Shown in pieces: positions 1 to 12,093 of a stretch of DNA of 64,000 nucleotides (position 1 is the stretch's first letter; each line of letters opens with the position of its first letter). The notes beneath the pieces are model-generated. The model was not told the origin of the DNA, ran no database searches, and worked only from the letters and a program-made list of their open reading frames with translations. The stretch spans positions 546,258 to 610,257 of the forward strand of contig JAMWFC010000084.1 in the NCBI GenBank assembly GCA_027475525.1. The letters are read 5' to 3'. Both the position numbers and the translations under genes were made by a program. The stretch comes from Macrolepiota albuminosa. Taxonomy: Eukaryota > Basidiomycota > Agaricomycetes > Agaricales > Agaricaceae.

Positions 1-1077
1 GCCACATCCCTATCCGACAACATGATTGGCCGCTTCTGGGCTTTGAATGGCTTGGGAACTTTTTACTACAATCTTGTACTCGTGTTTGGCACCCGATCAG
101 CTCCCTACATTTTCAACCTCTTTGCAGAGGCCCTGCACTGGATCCTCCAGCGCAATATTCCTGCTCACATTCGCCACTACCTAAATGACTTCCTCAGCAT
201 TTTTGCCCCTGATACACCGACCTCACTCGTTGACTCTTCCCTAGCATGGGCACTGGAGCTAGGAATCCAACTAGGCCTCAGCTTCCAGCCTTCAAAGATA
301 GTGGGCCCAGCTACCTCTATTGAGTTCCTCAGCCTCGAACTTGACTCGCTGACCATGGAGGTACACTTGCCAGCTGAAAAGCTCAAGTACTTACAAGAGC
401 TCACATTCTCCTGGAGTTTCCGCAAGCGCTGCACACAACATGACATCGACAAGCTAACAGGCTTCCTTCAATTCACATCACAAGTCATTCCCATGTCTCG
501 TGCCTTCCTCAGAAGTCTTTACGACTTTGCTGCATCATTTCCCTCCACACCACAAGCCTCACGCCACATTTCCAGCGCAGCACAAAAAGACATTGAATGG
601 TGGAACTTCGTTGCGCCAAACTGGAATGGTGTTCGCTTCATCTCACCAGCCCGCCGCATCATTGATGTTTTTACCGACGCCAGTGGAAAGAAGGGAATAG
701 AGGGTTATCTTGGCTCGGAGTGGTTCTCAGCCCGCTGCCCTCACTGCTTTCGCCATGCTCACATTCAAGTCAAAGAGATGCTTGCAGTTGTTCATGCCAT
801 TCTCTGCTGGGGGAACTCTTTCTCAGGTTGCCACGTTGTTTTTCATGTCGACAACAGAGCCGTCTTCCATGCAATCTGTGACAAATCGATATGCTCGCTG
901 CCGACCATGAAACTCGTGAAGCACTTGATAGCCCTGGCCTGCTGACTCAACTTTTTCTTTTCTCCTGAGTGGCTTTCTTCTACTGAGAATTCGATTGCTG
1001 ATGCTGCCTCTCGTTTTTCATATTCATGCATGTTCGCCATTGCACCTTGGCTCAATCAGAAACCCACCTCGAAGCGC
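1..1077 (+). pseudogene. Ngaro RT-RNase H, decayed
   Basis: The reading frame is already open at base 1. Reverse-transcriptase motifs are visible (FGTRSAPYIF, then YLNDFL where the catalytic box is normally Y-V/L-DDF), so the first catalytic Asp is Asn (GAT to AAT). RNase H follows, with FTDASG (Asp), VKEMLAVVHAI (Glu) and HVDNRAVF (Asp). An in-frame TGA at 943-945 sits where this family usually has Trp (LIALAC-stop-LNFFFSPEW). The frame then resumes through ENSIADAASRF, the typical RNase H end, and overlaps the recombinase, which is read in another frame. Both defects are G-to-A changes. The protein would have copied element RNA into DNA. Confidence 0.8.
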
Positions 1078-1079
1078 CT

Positions 1080-2138
1080 CCAGCTTGGTGGTATGAGCAA
1101 AATTGCCACCATCCCAAGGCCGTCGCATTCTACTTATAGCATGGGCTTGCCTCTAGCACAAGGCGAACATACTCAACTGGTCAGCGGCAATTCATTCTCT
1201 ATGTTCAACTCCATGGCCTCTACAACCCTGATGGCTCAATCCTCCTGGCATCACAGCACGCAGTTCTCTCCTGGGTTGCAAGCCTCAGCCCCCGAATTCA
1301 ACCCAAAACCATTAAGGCATACCTGGCCTTGGTGCGTTCCCTCCACGTCAACACTGACTTCCCCTTCACTGCACTCGAATCCCCCCTCATCCAACGGCTG
1401 CTTTGTGACACCAAACGCTTCCACGGCAAGCATGGCCACCGCCTCATGCAGCCTATCACACTCCCAATCCTCACAGCTCTGCTTGCACAGCTCAGGCCAG
1501 GTGTCACTCCTGGCCACACCGCAATCTACACCGCCTGCTGTGTTGCCTACTTAGGTCTCCTGTGCAGCGGTGAATTCACTGTCGAAAAAGGAGGGAAGTT
1601 TAGTCCAAGCCTCAATCTCTCACGCAGCGTGATCCAATTCCTGCCAGATTTCACCACCACCACTCATGTCAGACTCACCCTCCCGGCCTCGAAAACTGAT
1701 CCGTTTCGAAAGGGCGTCACCATCACAATGGCAGCAGCCTCCGGGCGCTCCACCTGCCCAGTCGCAGCCCTCAAAGCCATGTATAATGAACTCCCATGGG
1801 TGGACAATGCCCCTCTCTTTGAACAACCCAACAGCAATGCACTCTCTTACACCAGCTTTGTCACCGCCATCCGCGACACACTCTCACTGGCAGGAATCAG
1901 CCCTGCACCATTTGCAGGCCACAGCTTCAGATGTGGGGCCACCTCAGCAGCGGCGGCAGCTGGATATTCTGACTATGAAATCCAGCTCCTCGGCAGGTGG
2001 CGCAGCAATTCCTACAAGCTGTACATTGAGAATGACCCCACTCGCATCCTTCACCTCTCTTCCCTCCTTCACATGGCCCACACTCATTTAGCCCCTTTCG
2101 AACCTTCAGCTCTTTGGGACTACACTGCCTTGGCTTGA
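1080..2138 (+). pseudogene. Ngaro tyrosine recombinase, decayed
   Basis: Frame 3 reads through an N-terminal SAM-like core-binding domain (AFYL-stop-HGLASSTRRTYSTGQ, IKAYLALVRSLHVN) into the catalytic domain. The His-x-x-Arg box is GHSFRCGATSA and the nucleophile region is GRWRSNSYKLYI, with the expected Tyr. The first catalytic Arg, in the usual LLRSGE-like motif, is Cys here (YLGLLCSGEFT), which a CGC-to-TGC change explains. There is also an in-frame TAG at 1137-1139 in the N-terminal domain. The TGA terminator lies just inside repeat B1. Family knowledge: YRs of this class integrate circular retrotransposon DNA. This copy should be inactive. Confidence 0.8.
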
Positions 2139-2904
2139 GTTTCGGCCCCTTCCCCTCTCTCAAGAGAAAAAACCGATCCTCGAGAACTAGTCTAGGACTC
2201 AAGAAATACCATCATTTCTTTCCCGCAATGTCACGCCAAAAACTTGCAACAATTTCTCTTATTCAAATTCTCAATCCTCTTTCTTATCCCTCAATCCGTC
2301 GCCTTGGTTCTTGGCAGCATCAAATTAATAGATTGGGCAAGAGCAAAGAGGTTGCCTGGAGTTAATTCGGGCAAAGATTAGATCACCTTCACTCGTCACA
2401 CTCGCACACGCACACGCAACCCTGGCCACTGGCCACCAATTCCTTTGTCTCTTTCTCATTGTCATAATTACAATAAATATCTGCGAGCGCTGGCAATGGA
2501 CTCCTTGTTGTCTCACACTGTGCTCGCAGGTAAGAATCACTTACTCCATATTCCTAGTCGTCTCACACTGTGCTTGCAGCGCCGTTGATTATTGTCAATT
2601 GTAATGTGTTTCTTTTCCCACCCTCCATCCCTATTCACTACATTCATGCTACTTACATTCTTCTACTTATAAAAAATACACTACTCACTAGTCCTTTGTA
2701 GTTAGCTTGAGTTTCAGCCCCTTCCCCTCTCTCGAGAGGAAAAACCAATCCTCGAGAACTAGTCTAGGACTCAAGAAATACCATCATTTCTTTCCTGCAA
2801 CGTCGTGCCAAAAACTTGCAACAATTTCTCTTATTCAAATTCTCAATCCTCTTCCTTATCCCTCAATCCGTCGCCTCGGTTCTTGGCAGCATCGAATTAA
2901 TAGT
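2133..2904 (+). repeat. Split direct repeats B1 (2133-2331) and B2 (2705-2904) of the Ngaro element
   Basis: The two ~200-bp copies both begin GCTTGAGTTTC and end AATTAATAG, and are about 93% alike with mostly C/T or G/A differences. The 373-bp spacer (2332-2704) should be the A2 unit, whose partner A1 would lie upstream of the window. The start of B1 overlaps the end of the recombinase frame. B2 ends where sequence similarity stops, which I take as the right end of the element. Confidence 0.7.
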
Positions 2905-3320
2905 GTTATAGTCCAGGCTGCCAAAGTACTGTGTGGCTCATTTGATCAGAATTGGCTGGGAGTCTATGGACTTTGCCTCTTGGGTCTGCTGATCTGAATC
3001 ATTACTGAAAGAAGAATAGAGAGAATGGTTGTTAGTATGCCAAAACCTGGCCACCATCAACTATGACATTATCATCTCTCCAAGCACACCATCACATTCA
3101 TCACATTGGTGGCCATCTCAACCCTGCATGGCACACTTATTAACAATGCCACCATTGTTATATGGATGAATATATATACAGACTCAATACAAAGACAACC
3201 CTTAGTTACTTATATGAAACTGAGGATGTGTAAACTAATAGCTACTTTTCATATACATTACTAACAGTATCTTAGAATATACTTACAGTGTTCTTAGATA
3301 CAACCTTACTCAGTCACTTA

Positions 3321-6032
3321 CTATGCCCTACTATGTAGTCAGCAGGCCCCCCTAGTCGGCAGGTCACAAATTGTCACAGGTACTCTTTATGACACATTGA
3401 AGCTCCGCTTGGCTCTGCGTCTCTTTGAATTCTCACAAATGGCACCTGGGATGCAGGGGGATTCTGCAAGGATGGACTACTGTCAGTAGTTTTATCCTTC
3501 TGACGACGTCCTGTAATAAATAACCCAGCAAAACGAGGGTTTTTTCATAGATTTTCGTCATGATTGGCAAGATGTTCTTTGATTCGTTGTGTGAGTTGCT
3601 GAACTGTTCTGTCCATACCTAACTCAAGTGCTATAGCAAGGATTTCGTATTCTTTTTTTTTTTATATGAAGAAAGAGGAAGATCAAATGCTTTGAGAGCA
3701 GACTCTCAAGCAATGCAACTGGTATGAGCATTGGCATTTGCAATTTTCTGAGCTTCTTTTTTAGTTTTGATGTGCTTTTTTTGATTTGTTCAGCTTCTTC
3801 AGCCTCAAATGCTGCTTTCAATTCAGGGTGAGTCACAAATCTTGCTTTGACTTTTGTAGACCCTTGAGTTTTTTTCTGGTGCAGATTTTCTAGACGGATC
3901 AAAGAGTTTTCTAGCTCTTTTTGGAATGTAGCAGCACTTTCTAGCTCTAACTGTGTTTTAAGGGCTTTTATTTCTGCTTGCAATGCTTGAACTTCGGTAA
4001 AAAGGTCTTCTTTTGATTTTTGGGAATCCAATTCAAATGATACCAGATTACTTGCACAAGATATAAAGGATGAGGTTGAGTTTGAAAGAGATTGTGTCAT
4101 AGGAATGCTGTAGTGATGAATCGGAATAATTTGAGGTTCATCATTTTTGTCGCTTTCAGATTCAGTGTCATAAATGATAGTGTTTGAGCTATTTTTTTCA
4201 ATATAATCGTTGTTGAGTTTACTATCGGTTGTGATTGCTGTAGGAGAAGAAGGGATGGTGTCTGAAAATGATTCAGGTACATGGGCCTGGTTCGAAAATG
4301 CCATGCTTGGTGCGTAATCATTATCCATAAATATGTTGGGATTAAATGGATAAATTCCAGTCAATCAAAAACCTGTCTTGATGAGTTCTGGAGTCATGAT
4401 AGCTGAACTTTCAGATATTCTTGAATAAAGTTGTGACAATCAATTGGATTTCCTTTAACAAGCTGTGTTTGACAGTGCATATTCCAAGCTTTATTGACTG
4501 GTCCAAAGACACCGACATCAAGAGGTTGAAGCTTGTGGGTAGTTTTAGAAGGGAAGGCGAAAAGAATGATGTTATGATCATATGCAGCCTTCTTCATAGC
4601 AGGTGTTTAGCTTGGTAGTTTTAGAAGGGAAGGCAAAAAGAATGATGTTATGATCATATGCAGCCTTCTTCATAGCAGGTGTTTCATGTGATTCATGTCC
4701 ATCGATGGTGAGGAGAATGGGTTTCTTGGGAATGTGGCAGGCAGTAGCAATAGGGACAAAAATTTCAAAAAACTATTTTTCGCAGATTTTACTGTCTGTC
4801 TATCCAGAGGCTGATGTCGCAACACTATTGATTAATATTTTAGAAAAAAAAACAGGAATGAAGTAATAGTATTATACCCTCCAAGTTGTGATGGATTAAC
4901 ACTCCAAAGATCAGGAATGTCACCATTTGGAAGAATAAACAATGGTGGTGTGCTTTTTTCAGCTGCAGAAATACATTCAATAATAGTGACTAGCCGCAAA
5001 TCATCACTTTTAATTTGATATTTTGTCTTTTGTCAGACCATGAAGAGATGCTTTCTTCCATCATTTCTTCGTCCACCACCCATTTGATTTCCAGTTTCAT
5101 CCATATTCCATTGATTATCTGCTGGAACACCATTGCAGCTGTTATGCATAGATTTTTGCAGCTCAAAGTAATGGCTGACTGTGGTTTTATTGAAGTTGGC
5201 AGCTCATTTTGGATCAAGAGCAATACCACGGCCTAGCTTGAGAGTCGGATTTCTTCTGAGAAAGCGTCGATGCCAATTTTTTCCTGGAATTTTGTTGGTG
5301 TTTAATAAAGAATGTGCACAATTTCATAGATCATTAGGATGGAGTGCCCTGCCTGACATGGCTGAATGTCCACACCAATCAGCAAGGACTTCTTCTTGTG
5401 CAGGAGCAAGGAGCTGATTTTTCTTATTAGCTTCTGCACAAGATTTGTGTCAGCCCAATTGTCAATCTTGCAAAGTTTGCCATGCAACCTTTCATAGCAG
5501 ATAATTAGCTACTTCTGCAAATTACAAAAGACTTTTTCTTACTCCAGTCTTACGTGCAGCCTCAGAAATACTGACATATGTTCTATCAATAAGTCATGAA
5601 AGAGCACTTTGAATAGACAACTTGTAAGTGGCTGAATTACCACATTTTTGATGAACATCCCTGGACTTCTTGCCTTTCATTGTTACTCAGTGGATAATGC
5701 AGGAAATCAGGTTATAATATCAAATAAGTAGTAAGTAATTTATCAGCAATTCAACAATCATTTCGACGCATGGTCTTGGCACATTGCGTTCTGGCATCAA
5801 ATTAACTTGATTGCCTGCTTTGGCAACATGACAAGAGAGTGACAAACCTCCAAGTCAGCATTGAGAAGGGACTCAATGAATTCTCCATATCTCTGTCCCA
5901 TTCAACTTCTATTATCTTTAAGCAACTGATACATACAATTATGTCAAAAGAAAAAAGAGAAAACAAGAGAAATTCCAAAGACATCAGAGGGTGCTGACTA
6001 GGGGGGCCTGCCAACTGCACGGTAGGGCATAG
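3321..6032 (-). mobile_element. pogo-like (Tc1/mariner superfamily) DNA transposon
   Basis: Terminal inverted repeats of about 40 bp (CTATGCCCTACTATGTAGTC at the left; the right end read in reverse is CTATGCCCTACCGTGCAGTT) contain a shared GGCAGGCCCCCCTAGTC core. A TA duplication flanks the element (3319-3320 and 6033-6034). Removing the element and one TA restores the copia LTR reading CACTTATATGAG. The transposase relic lies on the minus strand. TA targeting and the DDE motifs fit pogo/Fot1 elements. Confidence 0.85.
3624..5680 (-). pseudogene. pogo-like DDE transposase, decayed
   Basis: Starting from an ATG at 5680, the minus strand shows relics in order. First is an N-terminal HTH/Tc5-type DNA-binding segment (ADWCGHSAMSGRALHPNDL, NKIPGKNWHRRFLRRNP). 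Next is the first DDE aspartate (WNMDETGNQMGGG). Then come VTIIECISA and LFAFPSKTTHKLQPLDVGVF (4394-4597), the typical stretch leading to the second catalytic region. The C-terminal part (3624-4364, 246 codons open) is Ser-rich and has a coiled-coil-like section. Several frameshifts and stops divide it, and a 76-79-bp imperfect tandem duplication around 4530-4680 breaks the DDE region. It would have cut and pasted the element; it is dead now. Confidence 0.75.
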
Positions 6033-6329
6033 TATATGAGACTGAGGAGTATATTTATGGTGTTTTTAGTATCAGATTCTAACAGTTTATAGGCCATTGC
6101 TGAATTGGAACTTGGAATTCACATTACCAGTCCATCTGATCACAAGAGCATCTATTCTACACCTGCCCCCTCAGCTGATTCCTCTCTTGTACTCTTCACA
6201 TCACTGTCTTGGCACTTTCAGGCTCTGAAGGCACTGATCTCACCAAAAATCATCTACTCCTTTGTATTTGCACTTGAGCCCAAAGCCCTTTGTCTACTCT
6301 TGCACTTAGAACTATGAGATCTGTTTCCT

Positions 6330-7309
6330 CTCTATCTGCTTCCATCATGAATGATGCTACATATCTATGTGTTTGCCTTGCTAAATTTAACATATTCTAG
6401 CCATCTTCAGAAATTCCCTTTGATTGTGCCACTGGCAAATTTTCAAAGTGGTCTACAAGACTCAAAATATTTCTGTAGCAAAGTGGCCTTGACCGCTACA
6501 TTTTCATCTCAGAAAAGAACCCTGGTAGACTCATTACCAGCTCCAACCCCCACACAGAGCCTAATGCATATGCAAACTGGCTGTCTAATAATGACCTGAT
6601 CATTGGTGTCATCCAGGCAGCAATTTCAGAATCTGAGCAGGAGGGACTAGAGACCAATGGCACAGCAAAAGAGTGTTACAATGCCTTGAAGGCATGTGCA
6701 TACTGAGAAGGACCTGTCAAACAGATGGCTCTTATTTGCAAAGCACTCTCAATGTATGCACCCATTGCAGAACTGATTGATGTCATGGCCAGAAAGATCT
6801 GTGAGCTCATTTATTGTGCCTTTGCTATTGGCATCATTGACAAAGACCTGCTAAAATGCATTGCTCTCCTCAACTGCATCAACAACAAATCCTTTGAATC
6901 CATTTAAATGCAGATGTCTTGTGGCCTTACTGACTCAATGAAGGACATGCCATACATGTCTTCTCAAATCCACAAGCTTTTCCAGATGGTCAACAGTCTT
7001 GCTACTCTCACAAAGCCTTCTACTGACACTGTGCTGGCCACCCATGACTCCAAAAGCAATCACAATCACAGATCCAAATTTTCTTGCTGCACCATCTGCC
7101 ATGCCCTCAGGTACTCCTGTCAAGGCCACACAAAGGAGTGGTGCATTAGACCAGGCAGCAGGATGGCCAGAAAGACAATAGACAAGTCAAAAGCTGCATG
7201 CAAAGCTGTGTGTGAGGAAGAGACAAAGCTGGATGAGCAACAAATTCAGCAATTAAAAATGGCATTACAGTCAAAGGCCTCAACAGGCAAGCTTACATTG
7301 TTGATGTAA
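6330..7309 (+). pseudogene. copia-1 gag relic
   Basis: Frame fragments around 6330-6907 include NWLSNNDLIIGVIQAAISES, which resembles the N-terminal Gag segment of Ty1/copia elements. The last open piece (6908-7309) carries a zinc-knuckle-like CTICHALRYSCQGHTKEWC, with altered spacing relative to CX2CX4HX4C. Stops occur at several points. Position directly after the primer site and before the protease supports Gag. Individual boundaries are uncertain. Confidence 0.55.
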
Positions 7310-7370
7310 CCTACCTCCAGAAAATCTAGCTAGAAGCTAAACAGACCAAATTTGCTACTTTAAATACCAG

Positions 7371-10300
7371 ATGTTTATAGCCACAGATGATGACTTTGAA
7401 ACAAACAGCTGCAAACCCAGAGTAAGTATAAACTGGAATACCCACACAATTCCAGCAACACCTGGCTACAAGACTATTTTGGCAACAACAGCAGTTGTTT
7501 CCTCTAATCTGTCCAGTGACATCAGACTCATTTCAGTTGCTGAAAAACCCTTCTACATAGACTCTGGTGCAATGGTGTGCATATCTCCATGTGTGTCAGA
7601 CTTTGTCATGCTGAAAGCCATACTGCCACAAGCAGTAAAAGAAGTTGGAGGTACATCTATCCAAGCTATAGGAATAGGCCAAATCAGACTGCAAGTCCAG
7701 AATCAGACCAAGATATACCTCAAGAATGCTCTCTACATTCCCAACTCTACTGTTTGACTCATCTCAATATTAGCTCTTGCCATAGAGATGAATGCTGTGA
7801 TCATGTTTAGCTGAACTGGCATAACTATACTTGATGCAAACAGTGGAGTTCTCTTTGCTGCTAGACTACTCATTCTGGGACAATGCCTATACACTCTTGA
7901 ATTACAGTCCACCCTTACAGAACATGCTCTGACAGCAACATGAAGTCCTATCAGCCTCAACACCTGGCACTGGTGCCTAGGACATGCAAACTACCAGGTT
8001 GTTGCCACCATGGCTTGGGCTGGCATGCTCTCAGAAGTGCCCTCCATTCTCCCCCTTGCACAACCAAAATGTGATGTCTGTATTCTTGGCAAACAGAAAA
8101 AAACATCAGTGTGCAAGGTGCAGGAGGAGGGGCATAGAGCTGTGCAGAGGCTGCAAATAGTCTGGATAGATTTAGCTGGACCAATGACTGTACAATCACA
8201 TACCAGAAACAAATACATGATGGACCTAGTCAATGACTACATGAACATGCCATGGTCAATCCCTCTAAAATCAAGAAGCAATGTCCTAGCAGCATTACAA
8301 GCATGGCAAAAGGCAAGAGAGAATGAGACAGGCCTCAAAGTCAGAACTTATTGCACAGAACACAACAGCAAACTCAAGAGCCACCAAATGGAGGCATGGG
8401 TAATGACAACAGGAACTTGCCGAGAATTTGCAGCTCCCTATACCTCCAAACACATGGATTGTGTAAAACAAATGCATATAATGCTACAAGGCAAAGTCAG
8501 GACAATGAAACTTGCAGCTAAGTGTCCTGAGTCATTATGAGACAAATTTTACTTAACTGCATTACACCTACATGCAAAAACAACTACTAAGTCACTGAAT
8601 AGCAAGACACTCTTTGAGCTCTGGTACAAGCAAGCTCCCAATTACACCTACATGAGGGAAATCAGCTGCTATGCATTTGTTCTCATACTAAATGAACATA
8701 ACTTCAAGATCAATGCACAATCAATAGAATGTGTTCTCATCAGATATGCACAAAACTCAAAAGCATATAGATGCTATAATCTAAAAACACAAAAAGTCTG
8801 CAAGTTGTATCACATATGGTTCCTTAAACATCATGAGATGCAACCAATCTGCACACCAATCAATATGTCTATGGTGCCTACAACACCCTCAATGCCCACA
8901 ATGATGAACAAGCTGACATTGATTGCCAAGATCAAGGAAACATCTGTGGATGCACCATTCAACACTGATGATGACAAAGACACTGCTTGAGATCCTCTGC
9001 CTATTCCACCAGCTGCAGTCAAAGCTGAACCACCAGCTGAGGCACTGGAACCCTTTATACCTTGATGCTCAAACTGTATCCCAATCCTCACTGCTAGAGC
9101 CAGGCCCAATGACCCACCCGCCTTACAGATTGAGATAGTTGCTCAAGAATTGCACAAAGCTAGAGATCAATTATGCATTTTGAGAGCAGAATGATGTCAA
9201 ATCAATGATGTGGTTCAGGAACCAGCCCATGCACCTCCAGGGGGAGCGGACATTGACCTAGCACCTGACATCAAATGTAGCATCAGTCAAAGCCATAGAG
9301 CACCTGCTAGCAGTAGCAGAGTCTCTCAAGGACCTATTATCAATCAACTTTAGAAATGAGCCTCAAACATGGCATGAAGCATTAGAGTCCACATATGCAA
9401 AAGAATGGAAGGCAGGTTACCATGATGAGCTAAGATCTCTTAAAGAGATGGGGGTGTATAAACTCATTCCATGAGATCAAATTCTGACTGGGCACAAAAT
9501 TAGAAAAGAACAACCTATCTTTAAAATTAAGTGCAACAAAACTAGGAAGGCAGTGTGATTCAAAGTTCATCTAGTCTTCAAAGGATACAAACAAGTATAT
9601 GGGCAGGACTACACAAGGACAACATTACCAACCACACACATGGAATCGTGGCATGTGCTTTTACACCTTGCAGCATTATAAAGATGGGATGCAGCTCAAA
9701 TTGATATCAAGACCCAGCCTGAAGGCTTTGAAGAATCTGGAAAAGAAAGATGGGTATGGTGCTTGCTATGTGGACTCTATGGTATGAAACAGGCTGGCCA
9801 AATATGAAACCACACTCTAAACAACAATATATTATTCTGAGAATTTAGCAGACTGTCCTGCAAGTCATGCATCTATTACCATAAAACAGACACAGGCATA
9901 GTAATAGTAGCAGTACATGTGGACAATTTCCTTTTAATTGCAAGCAGAATGAACAATTCAAGAACTAGCTATGGTCCACATGGACCATATCTGACCTTGG
10001 ACTACTGAGATTTGTTGTCAGCATTGCAGTTGAATAGAATCACAAATATCACACAGTGAAGCTATCACAAACAGCATTCATCAACAAAGTTGTCTCCCAG
10101 TTCGAACAATCTGCTGCCACACCACTCTCCCTCCCCATGAAACCAGGCCTTAAGCTCTGGAGGTCTGATAGGTTTACCCTGTCCCACAACAAAGCAAACA
10201 CCATCACCAAGACACTATACAGATTCCTTGTCAGCTGTCTACTGTAACTTGCCATATCCACCCAGGCCTGACATTGCTTATGTGATCCAGCAACTATCTC

Positions 10301-10900
10301 AATATGTTGACTGCTATACTAGCATACATTGGAGAGCAGCAACTTGACTCATCAGACACCTCAAGAGGACTTGCGATATGAAGCTCACTCCTTGGAGAAA
10401 AAGGGGAACCTGTCAATCTCATCAGGTTCACTGACTTGGACTGGGTCAACTGCTTAGACACATGCTGCAGTGTTGGAGGCTACACATAGAGTCTAGGCTC
10501 AGGAGCTGTATCATGGGTGGCAAGAAAACAGAAGTCTGTCACAGCCTCATTCTGTGAGGCCAAGTACATGGCAGCTTATAAAAGCACTCAGGAATGTATA
10601 TGGCTATATGTCCTGCTCAAGAGGACAGGCTACAACACCACTAGTAAACCAACTGCTATCCTATGCAACAACAATGTGGCAATCAACCTGTCTGAAGACT
10701 CCACACTGCATGCTTGCATTAAACACGTAGACATTAAGTATTACTTCCTGTGCAAACATGTCCAAGTGGGCAACATATACATATGATATGTTAACACCAA
10801 GTACAATGTTACTGACCTCTTCATCAAAGCTCTCACTGCCCCCTCTTTACTAGACTGTGCATCTTACTTGGGCTGCAGTGACCACACTATGTACCATGCA
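7371..10900 (+). pseudogene. copia-1 pol relic (protease, integrase, RT, RNase H)
   Basis: Protease: FYIDSGAMVC (D-S-G) near 7550. Integrase: CDVCILGKQKKT zinc part and IVWIDLAGPM (first Asp) in 8010-8540, then a mutated second-Asp region (YCTEHNSKLKS) and EFAAPYTSKHMDCV. RT: fragments from about 9345 (WHEALESTYAKEWKAGYHDE) through VHVDNFLLIA near 9920, where the YVDD-type box has lost an Asp (DD to DN). RNase H: 10517-10786 (SVTASFCEAKYMAAYKSTQE, then NNNVAINLSED, HVDIKYYFL). The frame changes many times. Domain order proves Ty1/copia rather than gypsy, because integrase precedes RT. Confidence 0.75.
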
Positions 10901-10951
10901 AGGAGGAGATGCTAATATACTAATCACATCAAAGTACATGGTGAGGAGGAG

Positions 10952-11240
10952 TGTTAGTATGCTGAAACCTGGCCACCATTAACTATGACATCATCATCTC
11001 CCCAAGCACATTATCACACTCATTACATTGGTGGCCATCTCACCCAACCTTGCATGGCACACTTATTAACAATGCCACCATTGTTATATGGATGAATATA
11101 TAAACAGACTTGATACAAAGACAACTCTCAGTCACTTATACAAGACTGAGGGTGCGTAAAGTAATAGCTACTTTCTATATATGTTACTAATAATACCTTA
11201 GAATATACTTACAGTGTTCTTAGATACAGTCTTACCAGGG
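10952..11240 (+). repeat. Right LTR of copia-1, truncated
   Basis: It matches the left LTR from its TGTTAGTATG start for about 289 bp, then changes abruptly after GTCTTACC into the CpG-rich island at 11241. The missing ~50-bp end of such an LTR occurs at 13793-13866, but the two pieces overlap by about 14 bp, so they are not simple halves of one LTR. Confidence 0.75.
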
Positions 11241-11867
11241 TAGGGCATCACAACGGTACGTGTCATACGTTGTACGGGAGCCCACTTTGTGCCATACCAT
11301 ACGTGTCCAGCGGAGTCCGCTACACTGGAGCGGAGCAGTCCCCACAGTGCCGTAGAATACAGAGCTGCGGACGTGTCACAATGTGCTGTATGACACGGTC
11401 CAGTGGATCGATAAAAGGCGGGCACACACATGCGCATGCAGGCCCGGCAGATGCCAGCGGACACTAGCGGACGTCAATGTGCGTCAGCGGCCGCCGGCGG
11501 GCATCAGCACACGAGTGAAAACCTCCTCCATTGGCGGACTTCATGGCATGAATAAACCCTCCTCGAGGTTCCCCATTTCCCTCCCCTCTCCATTCCTCCC
11601 CGCAATAACTCGAGGCTGCGCGTCTCCCCTTCCATCCTTTTCCCACCCCCGACGCCAGCGTACGTCCATGAAAGGGCCCTGAAAATCTACGCAGGCCTAC
11701 GCAAGCCACCAGCGGACATCCACGCAGACGTACATCGACGGACTCAAACCTACGCGGGCCCTCCCAGGCCTGCGCAGGACACCAGCGGACATCCACAGAG
11801 GCCTACGCAGGTCCACGGGGTCTGGTTGGACCAAGAAAAAAGGTAATGTCGACTTGCCCGTCGTATG

Positions 11868-11947
11868 CCTGTGGGGGGGAATCGAACCCCCGGCCTTGGG
11901 AAAGCCTCCAGCAACGGAACACACATTTAACCGTTGCACCACAGGTC
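11868..11947 (-). ncRNA. tRNA-like sequence, probable SINE head or tRNA pseudogene
   Basis: On the minus strand an A box (TGGTGCAACGG) and a B box (GGTTCGATTCC) are spaced about 53 nt apart. A perfect CCTGTGG/CCACAGG pair could form an acceptor-like stem, and a 5-bp G/C T-arm is present. The D and anticodon arms do not fold cleanly; CCC or TGC could each be placed in the anticodon loop. I therefore call it tRNA-like rather than a working tRNA. The boxes could act as an internal pol III promoter. Confidence 0.4.
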
Positions 11948-12093
11948 CGTTACTAACGGATAGATTCAAAGGTCGGATAACACAATGAACGGACGCCCAC
12001 CTACGTTTCCGCAGGTTCCCGTATGGATTTTTTGAGGTGGAAGGGGGGTGGCATACCTCCCAAAAGAGTTTTCGTGGCCTGAAAGGGGCGTTG

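Larger units (their letters stand above)
1..2904 (+). mobile_element. Ngaro-type tyrosine-recombinase (YR) retrotransposon, 3' part
   Basis: The order is RT-RNase H (frame 1), then a tyrosine recombinase (frame 3), followed by a ~200-bp sequence present twice as direct repeats (2133-2331 and 2705-2904) with a unique spacer between. RT-RH-YR order plus split direct repeats (A1-ORFs-B1-A2-B2) is the Ngaro arrangement of YR retroelements; DIRS elements have inverted repeats and a methyltransferase domain, and neither is seen here. Such elements are thought to integrate a circular DNA by site-specific recombination and leave no target duplication. The gag and left repeat lie outside the window. 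The copy is dead: it has in-frame stops and lost catalytic residues. Confidence 0.8.
3030..6084 (+). repeat. Left LTR of copia-1, split by the pogo insertion
   Basis: The LTR is TGTTAGTATGCC...TTCTAACA, about 341 bp once the 2712-bp pogo element and one TA are removed (3030-3320 plus 6035-6084). Its first ~290 bp match 10952-11240, and its end matches 13793-13866. Confidence 0.8.
3030..11240 (+). mobile_element. Ty1/copia retrotransposon copia-1, decayed, carrying a nested pogo element
   Basis: LTRs begin TGTTAGTATG at 3030 and 10952, and the coding relics between them run gag, protease, integrase, RT, RNase H on the plus strand, which is the copia order. A purine tract (GGTGAGGAGGAG) directly precedes the right LTR. 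Just inside the left LTR lies GTTTATAGGCC, a mutated form of the GGTTATGGGCC primer site of copia-2. The left LTR is interrupted by a DNA transposon, and the right LTR breaks off at 11240 into unrelated CpG-rich DNA. Coding frames are broken by many stops and shifts, so this is an old copy. Confidence 0.85.

Noticed and set aside
4530..4680. Eighth member of the 77-bp duplication set
   Set aside because: The two copies here differ by a substitution and small indels and the period is 76-79, so it is not exact like the others.
3340..6010. Host gene with coiled-coil (3624-4364)
   Set aside because: It lies inside TA-flanked inverted repeats and is in line with pogo transposase motifs on the same strand, so it is the transposase C-terminus.
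11868..11947. Functional tRNA gene
   Set aside because: A and B boxes and an acceptor-like stem are present, but the D arm and anticodon arm cannot be folded with one consistent anticodon.
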